Part shown: positions 48,185 through 56,438 of the stretch, in pieces
Layout: the number at the start of each line of letters is the position of its first letter
Numbering within the stretch: position 1 is the stretch's first letter
Assembly (NCBI RefSeq): GCF_010727475.1
Contig: NZ_AP022567.1
Coordinates: 1,178,001-1,242,000, forward strand
Length of the DNA stretch: 64,000 nt
Direction of reading: 5' to 3'
Source of the DNA: Mycolicibacterium mageritense
GTDB taxonomy: Bacteria > Actinomycetota > Actinomycetes > Mycobacteriales > Mycobacteriaceae
Position numbers and translations under genes: made by a program
Notes under the pieces: generated by a model
What the model was told of the DNA's origin: nothing
Seen by the model: the letters and a program-made list of their open reading frames with translations, nothing else
Database searches by the model: none

Positions 48185-49737
48185 CCGTCCAGCACGGCCT
48201 TGGCGGCGTTGTAGCCGGGGATGAACGTGATGCCGGGCCCACCGTGGCAGCCCGCACTGCCGAGATACAAACCGGCAACCGGAAGCGGTTGGTCGGCATA
48301 GCCTTTGGGGCCGGGACGGTTGGGGCCCAGCTGTTCGGGATGGACGAGGCCGTGACAGTAGTCGCCGCCGGGCGCGCCGAACATCGTCGCCATGTGCCGC
48401 GGCGTGAACGTGGTGTGGCGGATGATGCGTCGTTCGAAATCCGGTGCCAGCCTGGTGATCTTCTCGATGACCCGCCGGCCCATCTCGGTTTTGAGTTCGC
48501 CGTAGCTCGACGCGGACTCCTCGACCGGGAACCACAGGGAGAACGCCGAGGCCGCGTGCTTGCCCTCGGGCGCGAGGCTTCGGTCGTGCGCCGAGGGAAT
48601 CTGGAACGCGATGGCCGGGTCGGCGGGCACGATCCCGCGCCGCGCGTCCTGCCACTGCTGCTGCAGTTCTTCTGGTGTGCTGAAAATGCCGATGGCAGCC
48701 TGCATCTCAGGGTCGTTGAGCAGTTCGTAAGGCTCGCCGAATGTCGGCGCGCCGTCGAGCGCGAAGTGCATCTGCAGGTAGCTGCCGCGGTGGTCGACGT
48801 GGCCGAACCGGTCCCGGACCTCGGCGGGGAGCGCCGCGGGGTCCACGAGTTCGGTCACCGTGAGATCAGGCGCGACGGCCGAGACGACCACGGGCGCGGT
48901 AACTGTCTCACCACCGGCCAGCCGCACGCCGGTGACATGGCCGGCGTCGACCAGGATCCGTTCGACCACGCTGCGTAGCCGCAGCTCACCGCCGTTGTCG
49001 GCGAGCAGGCCGGCCAGGTGCTCGGTGAGCGCGCCGATGCCGCCCGCCAGCTTCTTCATCAGCATGGCGTTCTCGTCGGGGACCGCGAGCCCATAAGCCA
49101 AGGCGGCCGCGCTACCGGGCGTATCCGGGCCGCGGTAGGTGGTGTTGACCGCGAGGAAGGCCAGCATGCCGCGCAGCGCACCGTGCTTCTCGCGATCGGG
49201 CAGGTGGCGGTCGAGCACATCGCTGACCGAGCCGAACAGCACATCGCTGATGGCTGATCGTTCGGATTCCGTGGTGGCACAGGCATACATCTCATCGAGC
49301 GTGCGGGGCGGGCGGCCCGCGTCGAACCGGCCCAGCGCCCGGATGGGGGCCTGGCTCCACGCCATCAAACCCGCCATACCGGTCACGGCGTCGGCGCCGT
49401 GCACCTCGGCGAGATGCGTGAGCATCTTCATGGGGTCGGCGTAGTACACCACCGGCGCATCGCCGACCCCGCGCAGCGATACCGACATGACCTCGAGGTC
49501 GATGGTGGGCAGCGCGTCGAGGCCCAGTTCGCGGCTGACCACGGCCGAGGTGGGGAACTGCAGCGACCCGGCGATCTCGAAGCGGTAGCCGTCGAAAAGC
49601 TCGACCGTGGACGCCATCCCGCCGGCGTACCGCTTGGCTTCCAGGCACACCGTACGCAACCCGGCGCGTTGCAGCAGGGCGGCCGCGGTCAGCCCGTTGT
49701 GGCCCGCGCCGATCACGATCGCGTCGAAGTCCGCCAT
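48181..49737 (-). CDS. Phytoene-desaturase-like FAD oxidoreductase
   Basis: 518-aa FAD/NAD(P)-binding oxidoreductase of the CrtI/retinol-saturase type. The dinucleotide motif IVIGAGHNGLTAAALL begins at residue 7, followed by GGMAST; the C-terminal FAD loop is LYLGSAGCHGGPGITFIPGYNAAKAV. Such proteins desaturate or isomerise polyene or other hydrophobic substrates; no carotenoid genes are near. The TetR operator at 49761-49788 overlaps its TTGACA -35, so it is part of the adjacent TetR's regulon. ATG 49737 is preferred over the longer frame. Confidence 0.85.
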   Translation of the reverse strand: MADFDAIVIGAGHNGLTAAALLQRAGLRTVCLEAKRYAGGMASTVELFDGYRFEIAGSLQFPTSAVVSRELGLDALPTIDLEVMSVSLRGVGDAPVVYYADPMKMLTHLAEVHGADAVTGMAGLMAWSQAPIRALGRFDAGRPPRTLDEMYACATTESERSAISDVLFGSVSDVLDRHLPDREKHGALRGMLAFLAVNTTYRGPDTPGSAAALAYGLAVPDENAMLMKKLAGGIGALTEHLAGLLADNGGELRLRSVVERILVDAGHVTGVRLAGGETVTAPVVVSAVAPDLTVTELVDPAALPAEVRDRFGHVDHRGSYLQMHFALDGAPTFGEPYELLNDPEMQAAIGIFSTPEELQQQWQDARRGIVPADPAIAFQIPSAHDRSLAPEGKHAASAFSLWFPVEESASSYGELKTEMGRRVIEKITRLAPDFERRIIRHTTFTPRHMATMFGAPGGDYCHGLVHPEQLGPNRPGPKGYADQPLPVAGLYLGSAGCHGGPGITFIPGYNAAKAVLDG

Positions 49738-49760
49738 CGGCTGAGACTCACACGCGACGC

Positions 49761-49788
49761 AAAGTTTTGTCAATAGTGACGAAACTTT
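49761..49788. promoter_or_regulatory. TetR operator 1 and promoter of the FAD gene
   Basis: AAAGTTTTGTCA-ATAG-TGACGAAACTTT, 12-bp arms with one mismatch. On the minus strand it contains TTGACA, followed by 17 bp, TGAGTC, 7 bp and the ATG of the FAD gene (49737). It shares AAGTTTTGTCAATA with operator 2. Confidence 0.82.
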
Positions 49789-49835
49789 CGCGGTCGGCTC
49801 GGCGCTGAGTCAGCGGCGAGTGTCAGCGGCGGACG

Positions 49836-50441
49836 TCAGGCCAGGCCCGCACGCAGGGAATCCAGCGCGGCCCGGCACAACCGCGCGAGTTCCGGCAGCG
49901 ACCGTTCGCCCGCGTCGTTGCCGACCATCCAGACCTCCATCGCCCCGAACACCGCGGCCGCGACACACCGGGCCGTGACGGCGATGCGCAGCCGTTCGTC
50001 ACCGACGGGCGGCGCTGGTGCGCGCCGGGTCAGATGGTCGGCGACGGCGTCGGCGAAGTCGGTCTCGACCTGGCGGATGTGGCGCACGATGCGGCCCGGG
50101 TCGAGCTCGGCGGACCGCATCGACGCGATCTTGGTGACGGCGTCGACGTCGTACGGAAAAGCCAGGATCGCCGACGACACCGAATCGAGGATCGACTCGC
50201 CCACCGGACGCTCGGCCAGCGCGGCCCGAAACCAGTGCAGGCCCGCGTCGTAGTCGGCGAACAGCAGGTCGTGTTTCGACGTGAAATGGCGGTAGAACGT
50301 GCGCAGCGAAACCCCGGCGTCCGCCGCGATCTGTTCTGCCGAGGTGTCCTCGACCCCCTGCGCGAGAAAGCGCACCAATGCGGCCTGGCGCAGCGCTTCA
50401 CGCGTGCGTTCGCTGCGTGCGGTCTGTGCAGGCCGAGCCAT
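49836..50441 (-). CDS. TetR-family regulator
   Basis: 201-aa TetR protein. The N-terminal helix-turn-helix is clear (REALRQAALVRFLAQGVEDTS, AEQIAADAGVSLRTFYRHFTSK). The C-terminal domain is helical and not assigned. The gene sits between two closely similar operators, one upstream of the FAD gene and one upstream of itself and the divergent DUF2834 gene, so it should control all three. A -10 box TAACTT ends 6 nt before its ATG. Confidence 0.9.
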   Translation of the reverse strand: MARPAQTARSERTREALRQAALVRFLAQGVEDTSAEQIAADAGVSLRTFYRHFTSKHDLLFADYDAGLHWFRAALAERPVGESILDSVSSAILAFPYDVDAVTKIASMRSAELDPGRIVRHIRQVETDFADAVADHLTRRAPAPPVGDERLRIAVTARCVAAAVFGAMEVWMVGNDAGERSLPELARLCRAALDSLRAGLA

Positions 50442-50467
50442 GCCGGTAAGTTACCGCACCCTCGCAA

Positions 50468-50481
50468 TGTCAATATTGACA
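50468..50481. promoter_or_regulatory. TetR operator 2 and promoter of the DUF2834 gene
   Basis: Perfect palindrome TGTCAATATTGACA, extended by AAAACTTCG like operator 1. On the plus strand its TTGACA is followed by 17 bp, TGTGCT, 6 bp and ATG 50511; the layout equals that at operator 1. It lies 27 bp upstream of the TetR start, so autoregulation is likely. Confidence 0.82.
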
Positions 50482-50510
50482 AAACTTCGATTGGCGAGTG
50501 TGCTCACGAA

Positions 50511-50987
50511 ATGGTGTCTCTCCTCGTTCACGCGATCCTGGGTATCGCCGTCGTCGCGCTCATCGTCCGGCTCAATCCGCAGATCTTCTCCCGCCCACCC
50601 GGTCCGGCGTTCTCGCCGATGGAGGTGGCGTTCTACGCCGTGGGCATCGCGTCGATCCCGCTGTGCTGGTACTTCAACGCGCAGTTCGTCGCGCAGTACG
50701 CGGTCGCGGGCGGCAACCCGATCTGGGGACCGGGCAGCTGGGCCGAGTTCATCGAGCTCGGCTACACCAACCCGGCCGCGAGTTCCGCGAGCGCTGACTA
50801 CACGATCGCCAACGTCATTCTGCTGCCGCTGTTTTCGATCGTCGACGGGTTGCGCCGCGGTATCCGGCACCCGTGGCTGTTCTTCGTGTCCAGCCTGTTC
50901 ACAAGCTTCGCGTTCGCGTTCGCGTTCTACTTCGCGACCATCGAACGCCAGCGCAGGCACCAACAGACCGGGGTGCCGGTCGGTTAA
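50511..50987 (+). CDS. DUF2834-type membrane protein
   Basis: 158-aa integral membrane protein with four hydrophobic segments (LVHAILGIAVVALIV, VAFYAVGIASIPLCWYF, ANVILLPLFSIVDGL, FFVSSLFTSFAFAFAFYFA). It fits the DUF2834 group, whose function is unknown. The promoter overlaps TetR operator 2, so it is co-regulated with the phytoene-desaturase-like enzyme. It may help handle or export that enzyme's lipid-like substrate; this is inference. The stop overlaps the convergent SDR gene by 4 nt. Confidence 0.78.
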   Translation: MVSLLVHAILGIAVVALIVRLNPQIFSRPPGPAFSPMEVAFYAVGIASIPLCWYFNAQFVAQYAVAGGNPIWGPGSWAEFIELGYTNPAASSASADYTIANVILLPLFSIVDGLRRGIRHPWLFFVSSLFTSFAFAFAFYFATIERQRRHQQTGVPVG

Positions 50988-51847
50988 CCCGCCGTGACGG
51001 CCGGGCTCTTGCGTGATCGGCTCCGCAGCCGGGACTGCGCGAACCCGATCACGTCGTAGTACCGCGACGGCGCGATGCGGGCGAGCGCGTCGAGCACGTA
51101 GGCGTCCGGGCCGACCAGGATGCGCGCCTTGCCGGCCTCGACCCCGCGGTGGATGATCTCGGCCGCCTTGTCGGGCTGGGTCAGCGTGATGGCGGCAAAC
51201 TCGTCGGCCATCTGCTCCTTCGAGCGTCCAAGCCCCTCGGGATCCTGGTGGAACCGCGCATTGCGCACGATGTTGGTGTTGATGCCGCCGGGGTGCACGT
51301 TGATCGCCGTCACCCCGGTGCCACGCAGCTCCTGGCGCAGCGAGTCGGTGAACCCGCGCACTGCGAATTTGGCGGAGCAGTACGCGCTCTGGTTCGGCAT
51401 GCCGACGAGCCCGAACACGCTTGAGGTGTTGACGATCGCACCCTCGTCCTGCGCGACGAGCAGCGGAAGAAACGCCCGCGTGCCGTTGACCACACCGTGA
51501 AAGTTGATGTCCCACAGCCAGTTGTCGTCTTCGACGACTGCCTCGAGGACTTTCGTGGCGACCGCGACCCCGGCGTTGTTGAACACCGCGCCGATGGGTT
51601 GCGGCGCCCAGTCGTGCACCTCGCCGGCGAAGTCGCGCTGTGCGTCGGCGTCGCGTACGTCGAGCACCCGGGTCAGTGTGGGCCCATGCAAGCTGGCCTC
51701 GGTCTCCTTGAGGCCGCGCTCGTCGACGTCGGCGATGGCCACCGGGCACGAGTGCGCCGAGAGCCGCTGCGCGAGCGCACGCCCGATGCCCGAGGCCGCC
51801 CCGGTGATGACGACCGTGCGGCCACTGATGGTGCGACGCTTGCTCAC
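50984..51847 (-). CDS. SDR-family dehydrogenase
   Basis: 287-aa short-chain dehydrogenase with all active-site parts: cofactor motif TGAASGIG (15-22), Asp in ADVDE, NNAG (about 92), Ser of NTSSVFG, and the pair YCSAK. The long C-terminal part (ALARIAPSRYYDVIGFAQSRL) is typical of acetoin/diacyl-type SDRs that work on hydrophobic alcohols. It is the last gene of the P450-hydrolase-SDR operon, overlapping the hydrolase by ATGA. It probably oxidises an alcohol made by the P450; the substrate is unknown. Confidence 0.9.
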   Translation of the reverse strand: MSKRRTISGRTVVITGAASGIGRALAQRLSAHSCPVAIADVDERGLKETEASLHGPTLTRVLDVRDADAQRDFAGEVHDWAPQPIGAVFNNAGVAVATKVLEAVVEDDNWLWDINFHGVVNGTRAFLPLLVAQDEGAIVNTSSVFGLVGMPNQSAYCSAKFAVRGFTDSLRQELRGTGVTAINVHPGGINTNIVRNARFHQDPEGLGRSKEQMADEFAAITLTQPDKAAEIIHRGVEAGKARILVGPDAYVLDALARIAPSRYYDVIGFAQSRLRSRSRKSPAVTAG

Positions 51848-52761
51848 TGCTGCTCCTTGAGGTCGGTGTGGGTGACGGGCGCCCAGGTGGTGTGGTCGGC
51901 GATGAGGTCGAGCAGCCGGGTCCAGGCGCCCGCGGGAAGATCATGGCCCATACCGACGATGGTCTCCAACCGGGCACCGGGGATCGCCCGCGCGGTGGCG
52001 GCGCCGCCGGTGGGATGGACCATGCGGTCCCGGTCGCCGTGGATCACGAGTGTCGGCACGTCGATCTGCCCCAGTTCGGCGGTGCGGTCACCGGACGCGA
52101 AGATCCCTGCCAGTTGCCGGGCCACCCCCGCCTGGCTCTGATCGCGATCCCAGTCGGTGCCCGCCTTCTCCCGCACCCACGCCTCATCGAACGGGAACCC
52201 GTGAGAGCCGATGTGCCGGAACATCTTGACCGCACCTTCTACGGCCTCTTCGCGGTTGCGCGGCGGGCGCCGGGTGGCCATCCGCAGCCACGTCGACAGT
52301 GCGGGCCTGCCGATGCGCGGAGCCCCGGTGTTGGACATGATCGACGTGAGCGTGCGCACCCGGCCCGGATGGTGCGCGGCGACGGTGTGGGCGATCATGC
52401 CGCCCATCGAGACTCCGACCAAATGGGCATCGGGGTAGCCGAGCGCGTCGAGCAGGCCCACGGTGTCGCGGGCCATGTCGCCCAGATGATACTGCCGGGA
52501 ATCGTTGCCGCCGCGCAGGATCGCCACCGGATGCGGCGCGCGGAACGTCATGTGGCTGGACCTGCCGACGTCGCGATTGTCGAACCGGGTGACCCGGTAC
52601 CCGCGATCCGCCAGCGCGGTGACAAACCCCAGCGGCCACGAGTGCAGCTGCTGGCCCAGCCCCGCGATCAGCACGATCGGCGGGTCAGCCGGATCCCCGA
52701 ACTGCTCGTAGCACAACCGGATTCCGCGTCCGGCGTCGACGATGCGCTGATCCGCGGTCAT
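51844..52761 (-). CDS. Alpha/beta hydrolase
   Basis: 305-aa hydrolase. Oxyanion region IAGLGQQLHSW, nucleophile elbow GVSMGGMIA (Ser near 121), Asp in HGDRDRMV and His in VGMGHDLP. It resembles esterases and lactonases; a Baeyer-Villiger-lactone or ester substrate would fit the neighbours. ATG 52761 overlaps the P450 stop (ATGA), and the end overlaps the SDR start the same way, so the three proteins are made together. The longer open frame upstream lies within the P450 gene. Confidence 0.87.
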   Translation of the reverse strand: MTADQRIVDAGRGIRLCYEQFGDPADPPIVLIAGLGQQLHSWPLGFVTALADRGYRVTRFDNRDVGRSSHMTFRAPHPVAILRGGNDSRQYHLGDMARDTVGLLDALGYPDAHLVGVSMGGMIAHTVAAHHPGRVRTLTSIMSNTGAPRIGRPALSTWLRMATRRPPRNREEAVEGAVKMFRHIGSHGFPFDEAWVREKAGTDWDRDQSQAGVARQLAGIFASGDRTAELGQIDVPTLVIHGDRDRMVHPTGGAATARAIPGARLETIVGMGHDLPAGAWTRLLDLIADHTTWAPVTHTDLKEQQ

Positions 52762-54116
52762 GCCGACACCTGCTCGGCGTCGCTCCGGGCGGGCGACACC
52801 GACGCGACCCTCCTGCGGTACACCACGGCCCGCCCGCCCTGGGCCGGGGCGGTCGCGATGCCGCGGGAGTGGCGCCGCTCCCCGGCCGAATACGTGGTGC
52901 CGAACTCGAATTCGCGCAACAGCGTACGCAGGGTCACATTCATCTCCATGTTCGCGAAGGACGCCCCGATACAACGCCGGATACCGCCGCCGTAGGGAAT
53001 CCAGGTGTAGGTGTCGGGATTCGTGCCGAGGAACCGGTCGGGGTTGAACCGGGCCGCATCGGTGAAACTCTGCTCCGATTCATGTGCGGCGGCGATGTTG
53101 ACGATCACCGTGCGGTCATCGGGTACAACCCACTCCCCCAGCCTGATTCGAGCCCGGGTGAACCGCAGCGTGGCCTCCACGACGGGGCGCGTGCGCTGCA
53201 CCTCCCATATCGTGGCCTGCCGCAGCTCCGAGCCGCCGGCGTCGGCCTCCGCGGCCAGCCGCGCCAGCAGCCGGGGATGTCTGCGCAGTCGCTCGATCGC
53301 CCACGACAATGTGGTGGCCGTCGTCTCGTGCCCCGCGGCCAACAAGGTGAGCAGTTCGTCGGCGATGTGCGCGTCGGCGATCGGGGAGCCGTCGTCGTAC
53401 CGAGCATGCAGCATCAGCGCCAGCACGTCGGCGCGCTCTTCGAATGCCGGGTCGGACCTGGCCTCGGCGATCAGCTCCGCGATGATCTCGTCGTACCGGC
53501 GACGGCCCCGGACGACTCGGCCCCACGGGCTCCACGGACCGAGATCGCGCCGCAGCGCCGAGGGCAACACCGCCATGCGCGAAGCTAGCGGCACGAGCGG
53601 CGGCAGCAGCTTGCGCAGCTCGTCGAACGCGGTGCCCTGCGCGCCGAACACCGTCCGCAGGCTCGCGTTGAGGGTTATGCGCATCATGGGTTCGAGCGTC
53701 GGGAACTCCCTGCCCTCGGGCCAGGTCGCGATCTCGCGCAGCACCTCGTCTTCGACGATCTCCTCGTAGCCGACCATGCGCTTGCCGTGAAACGGCGGCA
53801 CGAGCAGCTTGCGGCGCTCCCGATGCTCGTCGCCGTCAAGGCTGAACGACGAACCCGGGCCGAGCACGGCACCGAGATTGGAGGCCCGGTGCACCAGATC
53901 GCCGCCCGTGCTGAACAGCTCCTTGACCAGGGCGCGATCACTGATCACCACGGTCTCGCCGAACACCGGCAGATCGACCGTGAACACGCCGCCGTAGCGT
54001 CGGCCCACGGCCGCGAGCGCGCGATGCCGCGCGGTGAGGAATGCCGCCCCGATGAGCACCTTCGGCACGCGCGGTCCGGGCGGCAGTCGGACCGGGTCGG
54101 TCGTCGCTTGCGCCAT
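52758..54116 (-). CDS. Cytochrome P450
   Basis: 452-aa soluble heme monooxygenase. The I-helix motif is AGHETTATTLSW, the K-helix ExxR is EVQR, and the heme loop is YGGGIRRCIGASFA with the Cys ligand. It needs a ferredoxin or other electron donor, which is not encoded nearby. The N-terminal LPPGPRVP is the usual proline-rich start of a P450. ATG 54116 is preferred over the longer frame. It is first in the operon with a hydrolase and an SDR, behind a pair of GGTAC palindromes. Confidence 0.93.
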   Translation of the reverse strand: MAQATTDPVRLPPGPRVPKVLIGAAFLTARHRALAAVGRRYGGVFTVDLPVFGETVVISDRALVKELFSTGGDLVHRASNLGAVLGPGSSFSLDGDEHRERRKLLVPPFHGKRMVGYEEIVEDEVLREIATWPEGREFPTLEPMMRITLNASLRTVFGAQGTAFDELRKLLPPLVPLASRMAVLPSALRRDLGPWSPWGRVVRGRRRYDEIIAELIAEARSDPAFEERADVLALMLHARYDDGSPIADAHIADELLTLLAAGHETTATTLSWAIERLRRHPRLLARLAAEADAGGSELRQATIWEVQRTRPVVEATLRFTRARIRLGEWVVPDDRTVIVNIAAAHESEQSFTDAARFNPDRFLGTNPDTYTWIPYGGGIRRCIGASFANMEMNVTLRTLLREFEFGTTYSAGERRHSRGIATAPAQGGRAVVYRRRVASVSPARSDAEQVSA

Positions 54117-54131
54117 GGCGCCCCCTGTCTT

Positions 54132-54170
54132 GGTACTGCAAAGTACCGGCAACGGTACGCGCGGGTACCG
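54132..54170. promoter_or_regulatory. GGTAC palindromes upstream of P450
   Basis: GGTACT-GCAA-AGTACC (54132-54147) is perfect; CGGTAC-N6-GTACCG (54153-54170) follows, so GGTAC/GTACC half-sites occur four times in 39 bp. They sit in the 73-bp spacer between the IclR stop and the P450 start and are likely operators for the P450 operon. Confidence 0.6.
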
Positions 54171-54189
54171 GGTTGCGCAAGGAGCGGGG

Positions 54190-54975
54190 CTACCGCGCGG
54201 GCAGCTTGAGGGCCAGTTCGTGCGCTGCCGCGGTCAGCTCGGGCACCATCGCGGCCAGGTCGTCGCGCGAGAGCCGGAACGACGGCCCGGCCACCGAGAT
54301 CGAGGCGATCGCGGTTCCGTCCGCACCGAGCACCGGGACGCCGACCGCTCCGATGCCCTGCTCATGCTCCTCGTCGGCGATGGCGTAGCCGGTGGCGTGC
54401 ACGCGGGCGATCTCGGCCGCGAAGGCGTCCCGCTCAGTGATGGTGTTGGGCCCGAGCTTCGGCAACTCCAGCGTCGCGACCAGCTCCGCCGACTGCGCAC
54501 GCGGCGCATAGGCCACCAGCACCTTGCCCATGGCCGTGCAGTGCAGCGGCCCGCGGGTACCCGGTTCGCCGATCACGTTGATCTGGCGTGGCCCGTGGAT
54601 GTGGTGCAGGTACAGCTGATTGCTCCCGTCGAGCACCGACATCAAGGTCGATTCCCTGGTCTCGGCGGCCAGCCGCCGCAGCACGGGCAGCGCCACGCCG
54701 TCATAGCCACGCGCCTCTGAAACACGTTGTGCGAGAGCGAAGACCGTCAAGCCGATGCGGTATCTCTTGGACTGCTCGTCGCATTCGACATAGCCTTCCC
54801 GTGCCAACGTCGCCACCAGGCGGTGCACCGTCGACAACGGAAAGCCGGTCTCCCGGGCCAGCTCCGTCAGCGTTCTGCCGTCGAGGGGGCCGGCGCCGAT
54901 GGCCTGCATCACGCGCAGCGCCTTGCCCACCATGTCGGTGCGGCTGACAGGCTGATCCTTCGCGGCGCTGGTCAC
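54190..54975 (-). CDS. IclR-family transcriptional regulator
   Basis: 261-aa regulator. The N-terminal winged helix is readable (DMVGKALRVMQAIG, ELARETGFPLSTVHRLVATLAREGYV) and is followed by the IclR effector domain (YLHHIHGPRQINVIGEPGTRGPLHCTAMGKVLVAY, ERDAFAAEIARVHATGYAIADEEHEQGIGAVGVPV, seen as the CTAMGK and EQGIGAVGVPV motifs). A -10 box TAGAGT ends 6 nt before GTG 54975. It is divergent from the carbohydrate operon at 55131, with three related TTCC/GGAA sites between, and should be its repressor. Confidence 0.92.
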   Translation of the reverse strand: MTSAAKDQPVSRTDMVGKALRVMQAIGAGPLDGRTLTELARETGFPLSTVHRLVATLAREGYVECDEQSKRYRIGLTVFALAQRVSEARGYDGVALPVLRRLAAETRESTLMSVLDGSNQLYLHHIHGPRQINVIGEPGTRGPLHCTAMGKVLVAYAPRAQSAELVATLELPKLGPNTITERDAFAAEIARVHATGYAIADEEHEQGIGAVGVPVLGADGTAIASISVAGPSFRLSRDDLAAMVPELTAAAHELALKLPAR

Positions 54976-54995
54976 GTCGCCACTCTAACCCACTG

Positions 54996-55105
54996 CTTCC
55001 GCTATATGGAAGCCAGATCCGCACTTCGGAAGAAGCACTTGACGTGGGTCACACGTCTCTGCCAGTGTGTTCTATGTTATGGAAGCTGCTTCCATATAGC
55101 GGAAG
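54996..55105. promoter_or_regulatory. IclR operators
   Basis: CTTCCGCTATATGGAAGC (54996-55013) and GCTTCCATATAGCGGAAG (55088-55105) are perfect inverted copies, 74 bp apart. A third palindrome GGAAGC-T-GCTTCC (55081-55093) overlaps the second site. The first lies near the IclR start and the others just upstream of the transporter gene, so DNA looping or joint repression is possible. Confidence 0.85.
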
Positions 55106-55130
55106 TCAAAACTCTTGAAAGGAGTCCTCG

Positions 55131-56438
55131 GTGGCCGAAACCTCCAGCACGCCCGCCTCCAGCGGAGAAGTCATCGGCACGCAGCGCTGGGCGCGTCTGC
55201 TGCCGATCGTGTTCATCACCTACTCGCTGGCGTACCTCGACCGATCGAACTTCTCCGTCGGCGTCGCCGGCGGCATGAAGGAAGACCTCGCCATCTCCAG
55301 CGGCATCTCGGCCCTCATCGGCGCCGCGTTCTTCCTCGGCTACTTCATGTTCCAGATCCCCGGCGCGATCTACGCCGAACGCCGCAGCGTCAAGAACCTC
55401 ATCTTCTGGTCGCTGATCCTGTGGGGCGCACTCGCCACCGTGCAGGGCCTGTTGCACAGCGCGACCCTGCTGATCATCGTGCGGTTCCTGATCGGCGTCG
55501 TCGAGGCCGCGGTGTTGCCCGCGATGGTGATCTTCCTGTCCCACTGGTTCACCAAAGCCGAACGCGGACGCGCCAACACCTACCTGATCCTGGGCAACCC
55601 GGTGACCGTGCTGTGGCTCACGGCGGTGTCGGGCTACCTGATCGAGGCCACGTCGTGGCGTGGCATGTTCATCATCGAAGGTCTGCCTGCGATCCTGTGG
55701 GCCTTCATCTTCCGCAAGCTCGTGCAAGACCGCCCCGAACAGGCCCGCTGGCTCAATGACACCGAGAAGCGCACGCTCCTCGACACTCTCGATGCCGAGC
55801 AGCGGGGATTCCAGAAGTCGACCGGAAGCTATCTGCAGGCCCTGCGCTCACGCAACGTGGTGCTGCTGAGCATCCAGTATTTCCTGTGGAGCCTCGGCAT
55901 CTACGGTTTCGTGTTCTGGCTGCCGTCGATCGTCAAGAACGGCACGGGGCAGGGCATCGGCTCGACCGGCCTGATCGCCGCCATCCCGTATGCATTCGCG
56001 GTGATCGCGATGCTGATCAACGGACGGGTCTCGGACAAGACCGGACGACGCGCGCGCTGCGTGTGGCCGTGGCTGCTGGTCGGTGGGCTCGCCTTCTACG
56101 GCTCCTACGTTGCCGGCGATCACTTCTTGGTGGCCTTCGCCCTGCTGGTCGTGGCGGGCGCGTGCATGTACGCCCCGTACGGGCCCTACTTCGCCCACAT
56201 CCCCGAACTGCTCCCCCGTGATCAGGCCGCGCCGTCCATCGCGCTGGTCAACTCGCTCGGCGCGGTCGGCGGCTTCGCGGGCAGCTACCTGGTCGGCTGG
56301 CTCAACGGTCTCACCAACTCCACCGACGCCTCGTTCCTGCTGATGGCGGCCTGTCTGCTCGCTGCCGCGGCCATCATGTTCCTGGTCAAGGCGCCCAAGC
56401 CGACCTCGGCCGCGGCCAACCATCCGGTCGCCGCGTGA
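55131..56438 (+). CDS. MFS transporter, anion:cation symporter (sugar-acid type)
   Basis: 435-aa membrane protein with about 12 helices, starting at GTG 55131 behind GAAAGGAG (55117-55124). The family motif region is LPIVFITYSLAYLDRSNFSVGVAGG and GAAFFLGYFMFQIPGAIYAERR, typical of the ACS group that takes up hexuronates, glucarate, phthalate or similar organic acids with protons. As first gene of the IclR-controlled operon it supplies the substrate, likely a sugar acid or related polyol acid. The stop overlaps the next gene (GTGA). Confidence 0.9.
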   Translation: MAETSSTPASSGEVIGTQRWARLLPIVFITYSLAYLDRSNFSVGVAGGMKEDLAISSGISALIGAAFFLGYFMFQIPGAIYAERRSVKNLIFWSLILWGALATVQGLLHSATLLIIVRFLIGVVEAAVLPAMVIFLSHWFTKAERGRANTYLILGNPVTVLWLTAVSGYLIEATSWRGMFIIEGLPAILWAFIFRKLVQDRPEQARWLNDTEKRTLLDTLDAEQRGFQKSTGSYLQALRSRNVVLLSIQYFLWSLGIYGFVFWLPSIVKNGTGQGIGSTGLIAAIPYAFAVIAMLINGRVSDKTGRRARCVWPWLLVGGLAFYGSYVAGDHFLVAFALLVVAGACMYAPYGPYFAHIPELLPRDQAAPSIALVNSLGAVGGFAGSYLVGWLNGLTNSTDASFLLMAACLLAAAAIMFLVKAPKPTSAAANHPVAA

